NCBI RefSeq assembly: GCF_905233635.1
Contig: NZ_CAJODG010000084.1
Span: 1-6,578 of the forward strand
DNA: 6,578 nt
Source: Selenomonas sp. AE3005
GTDB taxonomy: Bacteria > Bacillota > Negativicutes > Selenomonadales > Selenomonadaceae
Direction: 5' to 3'
The notes below the pieces were generated by a model. It had not been told where the DNA came from and searched no databases. It saw nothing but the letters and a program-made list of their open reading frames with translations. Both the position numbers and the translations under genes were made by a program. This document shows positions 1 through 5,487 of the stretch, piece after piece. Within the stretch, counting starts at the first letter, position 1. Every line of letters starts with the position of its first letter.

Positions 1-111
1 AACACGCGTGCAAACGCCACGTTTCTGCGGGCAATTCTTAAGTGCTGGTGCTTTGGACTTCTCCTGCATGCTCTTTCTGCTCTTACGAACTAACTGGTTA
101 ATAGTAGGCAT
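1..111 (-). CDS. rpsL: 30S ribosomal protein S12, N-terminal part (cut by window edge)
   Basis: The 37 visible codons begin MPTINQLVRKSRKS and run to CPQKRGVCTRV, which is the conserved N-terminus of ribosomal protein S12, the small-subunit protein at the decoding centre. The gene is read leftward and the rest of it, including the PKKPNS loop where streptomycin-resistance changes occur, lies outside the window. The start is the ATG at 111-109, with an AGGAGGT ribosome-binding site (124-118) six bases upstream. The protein goes directly from the KSKAPAL stretch to CPQKRGVC and lacks the roughly 13-residue insertion seen in Bacillus S12, so Bacilli are disfavoured. Two cysteines are present (residues 27 and 34). 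It lies 80 bases downstream of the L7Ae-like gene and is presumably cotranscribed with it as the start of the str operon (rpsL-rpsG-fusA-tuf); only rpsL is visible. Confidence 0.96.
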   Translation of the reverse strand, partial: MPTINQLVRKSRKSMQEKSKAPALKNCPQKRGVCTRV

Positions 112-153
112 ACATGCACCTCCTTCCTTCATATTGAGAATTTATTATTTATT

Positions 154-180
154 AAAACCGCAAGCAAGCTTGCGATTTTT
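154..180 (-). terminator. Hairpin between L7Ae-like gene and rpsL, possible attenuator
   Basis: A perfect 6-bp stem CGCAAG/CTTGCG (159-164 with 169-174) encloses a four-base loop. On the minus strand it is followed by GTTTTAATAAAT, a broken T-tract; on the plus strand it is followed by ATTTTT. It lies in the 80-base gap between two genes that should be cotranscribed. A partial terminator, attenuator or RNA-processing site is therefore more likely than a full stop. The shape is seen in the sequence; the function is inferred. Confidence 0.4.
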
Positions 181-191
181 AACAAATAGGC

Positions 192-443
192 TTAACTTTG
201 CTTGACTGCTGCGGCCGCTGCGGCACCAACCTCGATGCTACAAGCCGTGCCAAGCTCTTTCATGGTCGCCACCCGGCTGATGGGAACCCCATGCTCACCA
301 CAGAGCATTTCTATCGGTTCTACCACCTTCGGCTCAGCGTCATCGGCAATGAAAACTGCCTCGACTGTGTCTTTTTTTACAGCCTTTGCAACCTGCTTGA
401 TACCAATGACCCGCTTGGCGTTTTTCAGTGTTTCCAGTGTCAT
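192..443 (-). CDS. rplGB: Ribosomal L7Ae/L30e-family K-turn-binding protein (YbxF-like)
   Basis: This 83-residue protein belongs to the L7Ae/L30e/S12e/Gadd45 family. The family signature is clear: GIKQVAKAV at residues 14-22 (the RNA-binding helix region), IADDAEP at 32-38, and LGTACSIEVGAAA at 64-76 near the C-terminus. Its length matches Bacillus YbxF (about 82 residues), which binds kink-turn RNA and associates with ribosomes; Firmicutes usually carry this gene just before rpsL, as here. I chose the ATG at 443-441 rather than the in-frame GTG at 452, because the AGGGGAG ribosome-binding site sits eight bases before the ATG and abuts the GTG. The protein ends in a run of alanines and KQS. 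It is the first gene after the strong promoter at 498-526 and is presumably cotranscribed with rpsL. Confidence 0.92.
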   Translation of the reverse strand: MTLETLKNAKRVIGIKQVAKAVKKDTVEAVFIADDAEPKVVEPIEMLCGEHGVPISRVATMKELGTACSIEVGAAAAAAVKQS

Positions 444-497
444 TGTTTTCACTCCCCTGTATCACTAAAATCATGCGCTCGAATCAGGCACTTCTAT

Positions 498-526
498 ATA
501 TTAGCACCCGTCAAAATCCATGTCAA
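498..526 (-). promoter_or_regulatory. Strong sigma-A-type promoter for the L7Ae-like/rpsL operon
   Basis: On the minus strand there is a perfect -35 box TTGACA (526-521), a 17-base spacer and a -10 box TAATAT (503-498). The predicted transcription start is near 491, giving a leader of about 48 bases. The bases just upstream of the -35 (about 527-547) are rich in A and T runs, resembling an UP element of the kind found at highly expressed ribosomal promoters. The box sequences are seen; activity is inferred. Confidence 0.75.
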
Positions 527-620
527 CACTTATTTTTCAAAGTTTTTCGTGTACACGTTGCCTGGCGTATCAAAAGCTGAAAAAATTTATAAAAGCCGTC
601 AGTAACACTAAAAAATGCGC

Positions 621-655
621 AAAAAAATTCGCCGCAACAAGAGTAAGTGCGACGA
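621..655 (-). terminator. Rho-independent terminator downstream of mnmM
   Basis: Read on the minus strand, TCGTCGCA (655-648) pairs with TGCGGCGA (636-629) to give an 8-bp stem with one G-U wobble and an 11-base loop. It is followed at once by ATTTTTTT (628-621). The plus-strand RNA would have an A-C mismatch in the stem, so minus-strand use is favoured, although a T-rich run also follows on the plus side. It separates the mnmM unit from the str operon promoter. Confidence 0.75.
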
Positions 656-679
656 TTTTTCTTTCTGTATACCAAAATT

Positions 680-786
680 TTATAACGCCGTTGTTCCAGT
701 TTTGCCATAGGCAAAACTTCCTCTTGGCGTTTCAACGAGGTGGGAGATATGCTCGCCGCCTGTTTTGGTATTCGTCCTCGTTATAA
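680..786. repeat. Palindromic interspersed repeat, copy A (short form)
   Basis: Bases 680-733 match copy B (2329-2382) exactly over 54 bases. Bases 733-753 match 2406-2426, and 776-786 match 2463-2473. The ends are inverted: TTATAACG at the left and CGTTATAA at the right. The left module folds as an outer stem AACGCC/GGCGTT (684-689 with 726-731) and an inner stem AGTTTTGCC/GGCAAAACT with an ATA loop (698-706 with 710-718). The right module is bounded by AACGAGG/CCTCGTT (734-740 with 776-782). Copy A lacks the 24-base segment found in copy B. No protein is encoded. It looks like a non-autonomous palindromic or MITE-like element; that classification is an inference. Its right end overlaps the last codons and stop of mnmM. 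Confidence 0.88.
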
Positions 787-1341
787 AACTTTTTCTACAA
801 TGTAAATATAGGGCGCTGTTTGGCGATGATTAAGCAGACGGTAAATACCTGCCGTATATTTTTTTACCGGCAGGGCAGCCATGAACTTATCCAAAGCCAC
901 CGCCTCCACTGCCCCGGCCTCATGGCCGGGATAGGCGGCAATAATACAGATACCATTACAGCTCAGTTTGTCCAGCACCTTCTTTACGGCTGTCAGCGTG
1001 CTGCTGGCCTGAGTGGTGACTGTATGCCCCTCCCCTGGCAGATAGCCAAGGTTGAACATGGCCACATCTATTGCTTCAGCTACAACTGCGTCAATATTTT
1101 CATGGCTGTCTAAAACGTATTTTATCCTGCCGCTGTAAGCTGCTGTTTTTTCCTTTGTATGGTCTAAAGCCGCCTGCTGAATATCAAAGGCATATATTTT
1201 CGCCCTGTCAGTGGTATGCTCAGCCAGAAATAAGGTATCATTGCCATTTCCTGCTGTTGCGTCCACCACTACGTTTGCCTGAGCCAAAGCAGGCATTATC
1301 GCCTGCTTGGCAAGGTTCAGTACATTACTGACTGTTTGCAA
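781..1341 (-). CDS. mnmM: tRNA mnm5s2U34 biosynthesis methyltransferase MnmM (YtqB family)
   Basis: A 186-residue class I SAM-dependent methyltransferase of the family formerly annotated as 'rRNA methylase' (YtqB). In Bacillus the family methylates 5-aminomethyl-2-thiouridine at tRNA wobble position 34. The SAM-binding motif I is DATAGNGNDT (residues 27-36), motif II acidic residue is in AFDIQ (D53), and the family hallmarks FNLGYLPG (96-103) and YPGHEAG (137-143) are present. Length matches the family (about 190). I place the start at the TTG at 1341: AGGAG (1353-1349) lies seven bases upstream, whereas the GTG at 1380 has no such site and falls within a terminator-like hairpin. The gene follows the unknown gene by 62 bases with no obvious promoter of its own, so it is probably expressed by read-through. 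Its last codons and TAA lie in the end of repeat A. Confidence 0.9.
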   Translation of the reverse strand: MQTVSNVLNLAKQAIMPALAQANVVVDATAGNGNDTLFLAEHTTDRAKIYAFDIQQAALDHTKEKTAAYSGRIKYVLDSHENIDAVVAEAIDVAMFNLGYLPGEGHTVTTQASSTLTAVKKVLDKLSCNGICIIAAYPGHEAGAVEAVALDKFMAALPVKKYTAGIYRLLNHRQTAPYIYIVEKVL

Positions 1342-1362
1342 ATTATCACTCCTGCTCTGACC

Positions 1363-1399
1363 AATAAAATGCCAAGGCACATATTTTGCGCCCTGGCAT
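1363..1399 (-). terminator. Terminator-like hairpin after the unknown gene
   Basis: On the minus strand ATGCCAGGGC (1399-1390) pairs with GCCTTGGCAT (1378-1369), a 10-bp stem with one G-U wobble and an 11-base loop. It is followed by TTTATT. The stem starts five bases beyond the stop codon of the upstream gene. The T-run is interrupted, so termination may be partial, which would allow expression of mnmM. The plus-strand version carries an A-C mismatch. Confidence 0.6.
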
Positions 1400-1403
1400 A
1401 TTT

Positions 1404-2249
1404 TTATTCTGTTATTCGCGCCGCTGCCTCGCCGGCCTGCGGCACATCACCCTCAAAATCCACGGTAAGCTCCGCTGCCATATCCGGCATAGGCGTTTCC
1501 TTCACACTGTAATCCTTGGGCTCAGCCTCTCTGTCACGGGCGCGCTGATTCTCCTCAGATATCTTTTCGTCTTCTTTGTCCCGCTTATGCCGGTGCTTAT
1601 CCAAAGCTGCCGCATTCTTCGCCATCGCGTAGAGATCTTTGTTGAATTCCATCAGTTCCTTTTCATCGGCTGACGATACATGCTTGCCGTGCATAATGCG
1701 GCTGGCCGTCATCATTACCCGTGACATCTTGTCACTGGCTTCCTTCATGGCATCACTGCTCTGTCTGGCATTGGCCGCCTCATGCAGCATCATATTATGC
1801 TGCGCCACCTGCTGGCGCACCGCCTGCATTTGCTTGCCGGCAGCCAGAAGCTGCTTTTTCACCTCATCAGACAGTTCCACACGCTGGCCTTCCAATTCCA
1901 GAAATCCCTGCTTGACCGCCCGGCTTATCATGGCCGTGCTGGTAAACCGCAGCTGAAAACGGTTGGCATCACCGATGCGGCTGTAGGCAAACTCCAATGG
2001 TTTTGCCTCGCTTTTTTCGTATGCCTGCTCCTGCACCTGCAGGTTGTAGCCGGCAGCAGAAATTTCCACCTCGTCCTGCCCGTCACTGATGGTGGCTGAC
2101 CGCTTAGCCATATATGCCGCTGCTGCCTTCTTATCTCCCGGCGGCACATAGATGCCGTCCTTCATAATTTTCTCATGCAGCTTTTGGGCCGTGGGCTGTT
2201 TGGTGTAAAAATCCAGCTCTGCCCGGCTAAGATTCTGTAATATCCGCAT
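1404..2249 (-). CDS. Hypothetical protein, helix-rich, Cys- and Trp-free
   Basis: I do not recognise this 281-residue protein. The start is the ATG at 2249: an AAGGAGG ribosome-binding site ends seven bases before it, and the in-frame GTG at 2273 lies upstream of that site. There is no signal peptide and no membrane segment, so it should be cytoplasmic. An N-terminal region (about 1-120) has mixed character, with a KKAAAAYMAKR patch (40-50) and a short probable beta stretch (about 86-105, FAYS..NRFQLRF). Residues about 125-215 look continuously helical and are rich in Ala, Gln, Met and charged residues, suggesting a coiled coil or helical bundle. Residues 218-245 form a highly charged Lys/Arg/Glu/Asp segment, and the tail (250-281) is acidic. 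No Cys or Trp occurs anywhere. It has its own likely promoter (2288-2317) and a hairpin after it. Codon use resembles the neighbouring genes. It is real by start signal, length and context; its function is unknown. Confidence 0.8.
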   Translation of the reverse strand: MRILQNLSRAELDFYTKQPTAQKLHEKIMKDGIYVPPGDKKAAAAYMAKRSATISDGQDEVEISAAGYNLQVQEQAYEKSEAKPLEFAYSRIGDANRFQLRFTSTAMISRAVKQGFLELEGQRVELSDEVKKQLLAAGKQMQAVRQQVAQHNMMLHEAANARQSSDAMKEASDKMSRVMMTASRIMHGKHVSSADEKELMEFNKDLYAMAKNAAALDKHRHKRDKEDEKISEENQRARDREAEPKDYSVKETPMPDMAAELTVDFEGDVPQAGEAAARITE

Positions 2250-2287
2250 AACCGCCCCTCCTTGAACGAACACAAATCCTTCTATCT

Positions 2288-2317
2288 ATTATATCGTAGA
2301 AATAAAGGATAACTTAA
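2288..2317 (-). promoter_or_regulatory. Likely promoter of the hypothetical gene
   Basis: A perfect -10 box TATAAT lies at 2293-2288 on the minus strand. The -35 is weak: TTAAGT (2317-2312) at 18-base spacing. The predicted start near 2281 would give a leader of about 32 bases before the ATG. A second TATAAT (2333-2328) is formed where the end of repeat B joins its flank, but it has no good -35. Confidence 0.5.
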
Positions 2318-2328
2318 CGGGACGGCAA

Positions 2329-2473
2329 TTATAACGCCGTTGTTCCAGTTTTGCCATAGGCAAAACTTCCTCTTGGCGTTTCCCTAAAGGACTAGCTTCG
2401 CTTCGCAACGAGGTGGGAGATATGCTGTGCTACCACCTGCTGAGGTGGGGGACATTTTCTTGCCTCGTTATAA
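2329..2473. repeat. Palindromic interspersed repeat, copy B (long form)
   Basis: The long version of the element at 680-786, with the same inverted ends (TTATAACG at 2329-2336 and CGTTATAA at 2466-2473). The left module has the same outer (2333-2338 with 2375-2380) and inner (2347-2355 with 2359-2367) stems. It carries a 24-base segment (2383-2406) absent from copy A that includes a GCTTCGCTTCGC stretch. In the right module AACGAGG (2407-2413) pairs with CCTCGTT (2463-2469), and the interior holds a hairpin CCACCT/AGGTGG (2433-2438 with 2443-2448) that copy A lacks. It begins eight bases after the uvrA stop codon and is non-coding. With no clear terminator after uvrA, its stems may define the uvrA transcript end; that is inference. 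Confidence 0.88.
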
Positions 2474-2481
2474 CGCAGATA

Positions 2482-5310
2482 TTATCCGTTTTTTTCCTCC
2501 AGCAGCGGTTTGAGGAATTTGCCTGTATAGGAAAGTGGCACTTTGACTATATCTTCCGGCCGGCCTGTCGCCACAATCGTGCCGCCCTTGTCTCCGCCTT
2601 CCGGGCCCAGGTCAATAATATAATCAGCCGTCTTAATCACATCGAGGTTGTGCTCGATGACCACCACGGTATCACCGCCATCTACGAGCCTTTGCAAAAT
2701 CCCCAACAGCTTATGGATATCCGCCGAATGCAGGCCGGTTGTCGGCTCGTCCAGAATATAAAGCGTCTTGCCCGTACTGCGCCGGGACAATTCCGTGGCC
2801 AATTTCACACGCTGTGCCTCACCGCCGGAAAGCGTTGTCGCCGGCTGTCCCAGCTTGATATAGCCCAGTCCCACATCCTGAATGACCTGCAGTTTGCGGG
2901 CAATCTTCGGCACATTGGCAAAGAAAGCCACGGCCTCATCAATGGTCATGTCGAGCACATCGGCAATGGTCTTGCCCTTGTAGCGGACTTCGAGTGTTTC
3001 CCGGTTATACCGTGCACCCTTGCAGACTTCACAGGGCACATAGACGTCGGGCAGGAAGTGCATTTCGATTTTCAAAATGCCATCACCTTTGCAGGCCTCG
3101 CAACGGCCCCCCTTTACGTTAAAGCTGAACCGTCCGGCCTTGTAGCCGCGAACCTTTGACTCACTGGTCTGGCTGAACAGTTCCCTGATGGCATCAAATA
3201 CGCCGGTATAGGTGGCCGGATTGGAGCGTGGCGTCCGGCCGATGGGCTGCTGGTCAATATCAATAATCTTATCGATATGCTCCAGCCCCTTGATTTTTTT
3301 ATGTTTCCCCGGTTTACCCTTGGCATGGTACAGACGTGAGGCAATGCCTTTAAACAGAATCTCATTGACCAGCGTACTCTTGCCTGAACCGGATACACCT
3401 GTGACCAGGGTAAGCGTGCCCAAGGGGAATTTTACATTGATGTCTTTGAGGTTATTTTCCCCGGCCCCCTGCACTTCCAGGAACTTGCCATTACCGGGAC
3501 GTCGCCGTGCCGGTACCGGTATAAACTTTTTCCGGGATAAATACTGGCCTGTCACCGACTCCGGCACCTGCATGATTTCCTGCGCCGTGCCCTGGGCTAC
3601 CACCTGGCCGCCATGTTCGCCGGCACCGGGGCCGATATCAATGATATGGTCGGCGGCATACATGGTATCTTCATCATGCTCTACCACCAGCAGGGTGTTG
3701 CCTAAGTCCCGCAGATTTTTCAAGGTTTCCAGCAATCGGTTATTGTCGCGCTGGTGCAGGCCGATACTTGGTTCATCAAGTACGTAGAGCACGCCCTGCA
3801 ATCCCGAACCAATCTGCGTGGCCAGTCTTATACGCTGGGCCTCACCGCCGGAAAGCGTGCCTGCCGCCCGCGAAAGTGTCAGGTAATCCAAACCAACATT
3901 TAAAAGAAAGTTCAGCCGTGCATGAATTTCTTTCAGTATCTGTCGGGCAATTTTGGCCTCGCGTTTATTTAAATCCAGATTCTGGAAAAACACTTCCGCC
4001 TCGCGGATATTCAGCTGGGTGACTTCACTGATATTTTTGCCGCCCACCAGTACAGATAATGTTTCCGGTTTCAAACGAGCACCATGACAGGCGGAGCAGG
4101 GAATCTCCGTCATGTAATTTTCATAGGACTCCCGCATTTCATCAGAATCCGTTTCATGATAGCGGCGCGAGAGCAGGGGCATTACACCTTCAAACTCCAC
4201 GTTGTATTCCTTGTTTTCACCAAACATATTGGTGTAATAAAAACGGAATTTTTCATCTTTCGCCCCGTATAAAAGCACCTTTTGCGTTTTCTTGTCCAAA
4301 TCCTTCCACGGTGTATTAAGGTCACAGCCATAATCACGCAGTACAGCCTCCATGGCACACATGGCATAGGAATGAGGATTCTTGGATAAGGGCGCAAATA
4401 CGCCGTCGCCCACCGACAATTTCGGGTCAGGAATCACCAAATCCTCATCGAACTCCATATGGCTGCCCAGCCCCATACAAACAGGACAGGCCCCGTAAGG
4501 ATTATTAAAAGAAAACATGCGCGGTGTGATTTCCGGCAGACTGATACCGCAGTCCACACAGGCAAAGTTTTCGCTGAACATCAACAGCTCACCATCAACC
4601 ACCTGTACATAGACCACGCCATCCCCCAGTTTCAAGGCTGTTTCCAGGGAATCTGCCAGCCGCTGGTCCATGCCTTCCCGTACCACCAGACGGTCCACCA
4701 CTACTTCAATGGTATGTTTTTTATTTTTTTCCAGATTGATATCATCGTTAATGTCGAAAATTTCCCCATCGATACGCACACGGACATAGCCCTCATGACG
4801 GATATGGTCGAGAGTTTTGCGATGCTCGCCCTTCTTGCCACGTACTACCTGTGCCATAATCAGCAGTTTAGTGCGCTCCGGCAATTCCTTTATCTGGTCC
4901 ACCATCTGGTCCACGGTCTGCTGGGTAATGGGCTTGCCGCATTTTGGACAGTGCGGCCGTCCGGCGCGGGCAAAAAGCAGGCGCAGGTAATCGTAAATCT
5001 CCGTCACCGTCCCGACCGTCGAACGGGGATTATGACTGGTGGTTTTCTGGTCAATGGAGATTGCCGGGGACAGCCCGTCGATATTGTCCACGTCCGGCTT
5101 ATCCATCTGCCCCAGAAACTGCCGGGCATAAGAGGACAAGGATTCCACATAACGCCGCTGCCCTTCCGCGTACACAGTATCAAAGGCCAGCGATGATTTG
5201 CCCGAACCTGACAGCCCCGTAACCACTACCAGTTTATCCCGGGGAATATCCACATTGATATTTTTTAAATTATGGGCTCTGGCCCCCTTGATTTTTATAT
5301 ATTGTTCCAT
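2482..5310 (-). CDS. uvrA: Excinuclease ABC subunit UvrA
   Basis: A complete 942-residue UvrA, the dimeric ATPase that scans DNA for bulky lesions and loads UvrB in nucleotide excision repair. The length fits the family (about 940). The first ATPase has Walker A GLSGSGKS (32-39), signature LSGGEAQR (486-493) and Walker B LDEP (511-514). The second has Walker A GVSGSGKS (638-645), signature LSGGEAQR (827-834) and Walker B LDEP (853-856). Zinc-binding cysteines appear as C251/C254 with C275/C278 and, in the C-terminal module, C737/C740 with C760/C763 separated by the expected 19 residues. Further CxxC pairs occur at 121/124 and 405/408. The ATG at 5310 has an AGAGGT ribosome-binding site about seven bases upstream. 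uvrB is not adjacent, so uvrA appears to be a single-gene unit, transcribed divergently from bioB. No frameshift or missing motif was seen. Confidence 0.98.
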   Translation of the reverse strand: MEQYIKIKGARAHNLKNINVDIPRDKLVVVTGLSGSGKSSLAFDTVYAEGQRRYVESLSSYARQFLGQMDKPDVDNIDGLSPAISIDQKTTSHNPRSTVGTVTEIYDYLRLLFARAGRPHCPKCGKPITQQTVDQMVDQIKELPERTKLLIMAQVVRGKKGEHRKTLDHIRHEGYVRVRIDGEIFDINDDINLEKNKKHTIEVVVDRLVVREGMDQRLADSLETALKLGDGVVYVQVVDGELLMFSENFACVDCGISLPEITPRMFSFNNPYGACPVCMGLGSHMEFDEDLVIPDPKLSVGDGVFAPLSKNPHSYAMCAMEAVLRDYGCDLNTPWKDLDKKTQKVLLYGAKDEKFRFYYTNMFGENKEYNVEFEGVMPLLSRRYHETDSDEMRESYENYMTEIPCSACHGARLKPETLSVLVGGKNISEVTQLNIREAEVFFQNLDLNKREAKIARQILKEIHARLNFLLNVGLDYLTLSRAAGTLSGGEAQRIRLATQIGSGLQGVLYVLDEPSIGLHQRDNNRLLETLKNLRDLGNTLLVVEHDEDTMYAADHIIDIGPGAGEHGGQVVAQGTAQEIMQVPESVTGQYLSRKKFIPVPARRRPGNGKFLEVQGAGENNLKDINVKFPLGTLTLVTGVSGSGKSTLVNEILFKGIASRLYHAKGKPGKHKKIKGLEHIDKIIDIDQQPIGRTPRSNPATYTGVFDAIRELFSQTSESKVRGYKAGRFSFNVKGGRCEACKGDGILKIEMHFLPDVYVPCEVCKGARYNRETLEVRYKGKTIADVLDMTIDEAVAFFANVPKIARKLQVIQDVGLGYIKLGQPATTLSGGEAQRVKLATELSRRSTGKTLYILDEPTTGLHSADIHKLLGILQRLVDGGDTVVVIEHNLDVIKTADYIIDLGPEGGDKGGTIVATGRPEDIVKVPLSYTGKFLKPLLEEKNG

Positions 5311-5355
5311 GAAAATACCTCTTTCACGTAATCACAATCACTTATATTGTAAAAT

Positions 5356-5384
5356 AGTTTATTACAACGTTTCCTTTATGTCAA
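5356..5384 (-). promoter_or_regulatory. uvrA promoter
   Basis: On the minus strand a perfect -35 TTGACA (5384-5379) is followed by a 17-base spacer and the -10-like TAAACT (5361-5356, four of six consensus bases). The predicted start is near 5349, about 39 bases before the uvrA ATG. An inverted repeat TTGTAA-N9-TTACAA (5347-5367) overlaps the -10 and the start region. No Bacillus-type SOS box (GAAC-N4-GTTC) is present in the divergent region. Confidence 0.6.
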
Positions 5385-5402
5385 TTTACCCTTACAATAG
5401 TT

Positions 5403-5434
5403 TTGTAAACCTAAATATAACTTTATGTTGACAT
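5403..5434 (+). promoter_or_regulatory. Candidate BirA (biotin repressor) operator of bioB
   Basis: TTGTAAACC (5403-5411), 14 bases, then TGTTGACAT (5426-5434). The known BirA box in bacteria is TTGTAAACC-N14/15-GGTTTACAA. The left half matches at nine of nine positions, the right half at six of nine, and the spacing is right. The right half contains the bioB -35 box, so bound biotinyl-AMP-BirA would block the promoter. The match is seen; repression is inferred from the family. Confidence 0.65.
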
Positions 5435-5456
5435 TGTTTGCTTATTCGTTTATCGT
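5428..5456 (+). promoter_or_regulatory. bioB promoter
   Basis: A perfect -35 TTGACA (5428-5433), a 17-base spacer and -10 TATCGT (5451-5456, four of six). The predicted start near 5463 leaves about 25 bases of leader, including the AAAGGA ribosome-binding site at 5473-5478. The -35 lies in the candidate BirA box. Confidence 0.65.
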
Positions 5457-5487
5457 AGATTGTATCACTAGCAAAGGATATGATAAT

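Larger units (their letters stand above)
444..780. other. Long intergenic region between mnmM and the str operon
   Basis: This stretch of more than 300 bases holds no convincing gene. From right to left (the direction of transcription) it contains repeat copy A, a rho-independent terminator at 621-655, an AT-rich stretch, the palindrome CGTGTACACG at 548-557, an A-rich block at about 527-547 just upstream of the promoter, the promoter at 498-526, and a roughly 48-base leader. Possible reading frames here cross the terminator and the repeat, and show no family resemblance. Confidence 0.8.

Noticed and set aside
444..452. GTG start at 452 for the L7Ae-like protein
   Set aside because: The AGGGGAG site directly abuts the GTG and is correctly spaced for the ATG at 443.
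523..735. Minus-strand reading frame of 70 codons between mnmM and the L7Ae-like gene
   Set aside because: It runs from repeat A through the terminator hairpin and into the str promoter, and has no recognisable features.
2250..2273. GTG start at 2273 for the hypothetical protein
   Set aside because: The AAGGAGG site lies downstream of that codon and just before the ATG at 2249.
2413..5222. Several long plus-strand reading frames opposite uvrA (e.g. 2413-3159, 3212-3787, 4459-5196)
   Set aside because: They are antisense shadows of a strongly conserved gene, have no ribosome-binding sites or family resemblance, and the first begins within repeat B.
5425..5487. N-terminal extension of BioB from the ATG at 5425
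   Set aside because: That ATG lies within the promoter/BirA box, upstream of the predicted transcript start. The ATG at 5488 has a ribosome-binding site and fits BioB length.
5311..5487. SOS (LexA) box controlling uvrA
   Set aside because: No GAAC-N4-GTTC sequence occurs in the divergent region. A different LexA motif in this lineage cannot be excluded.
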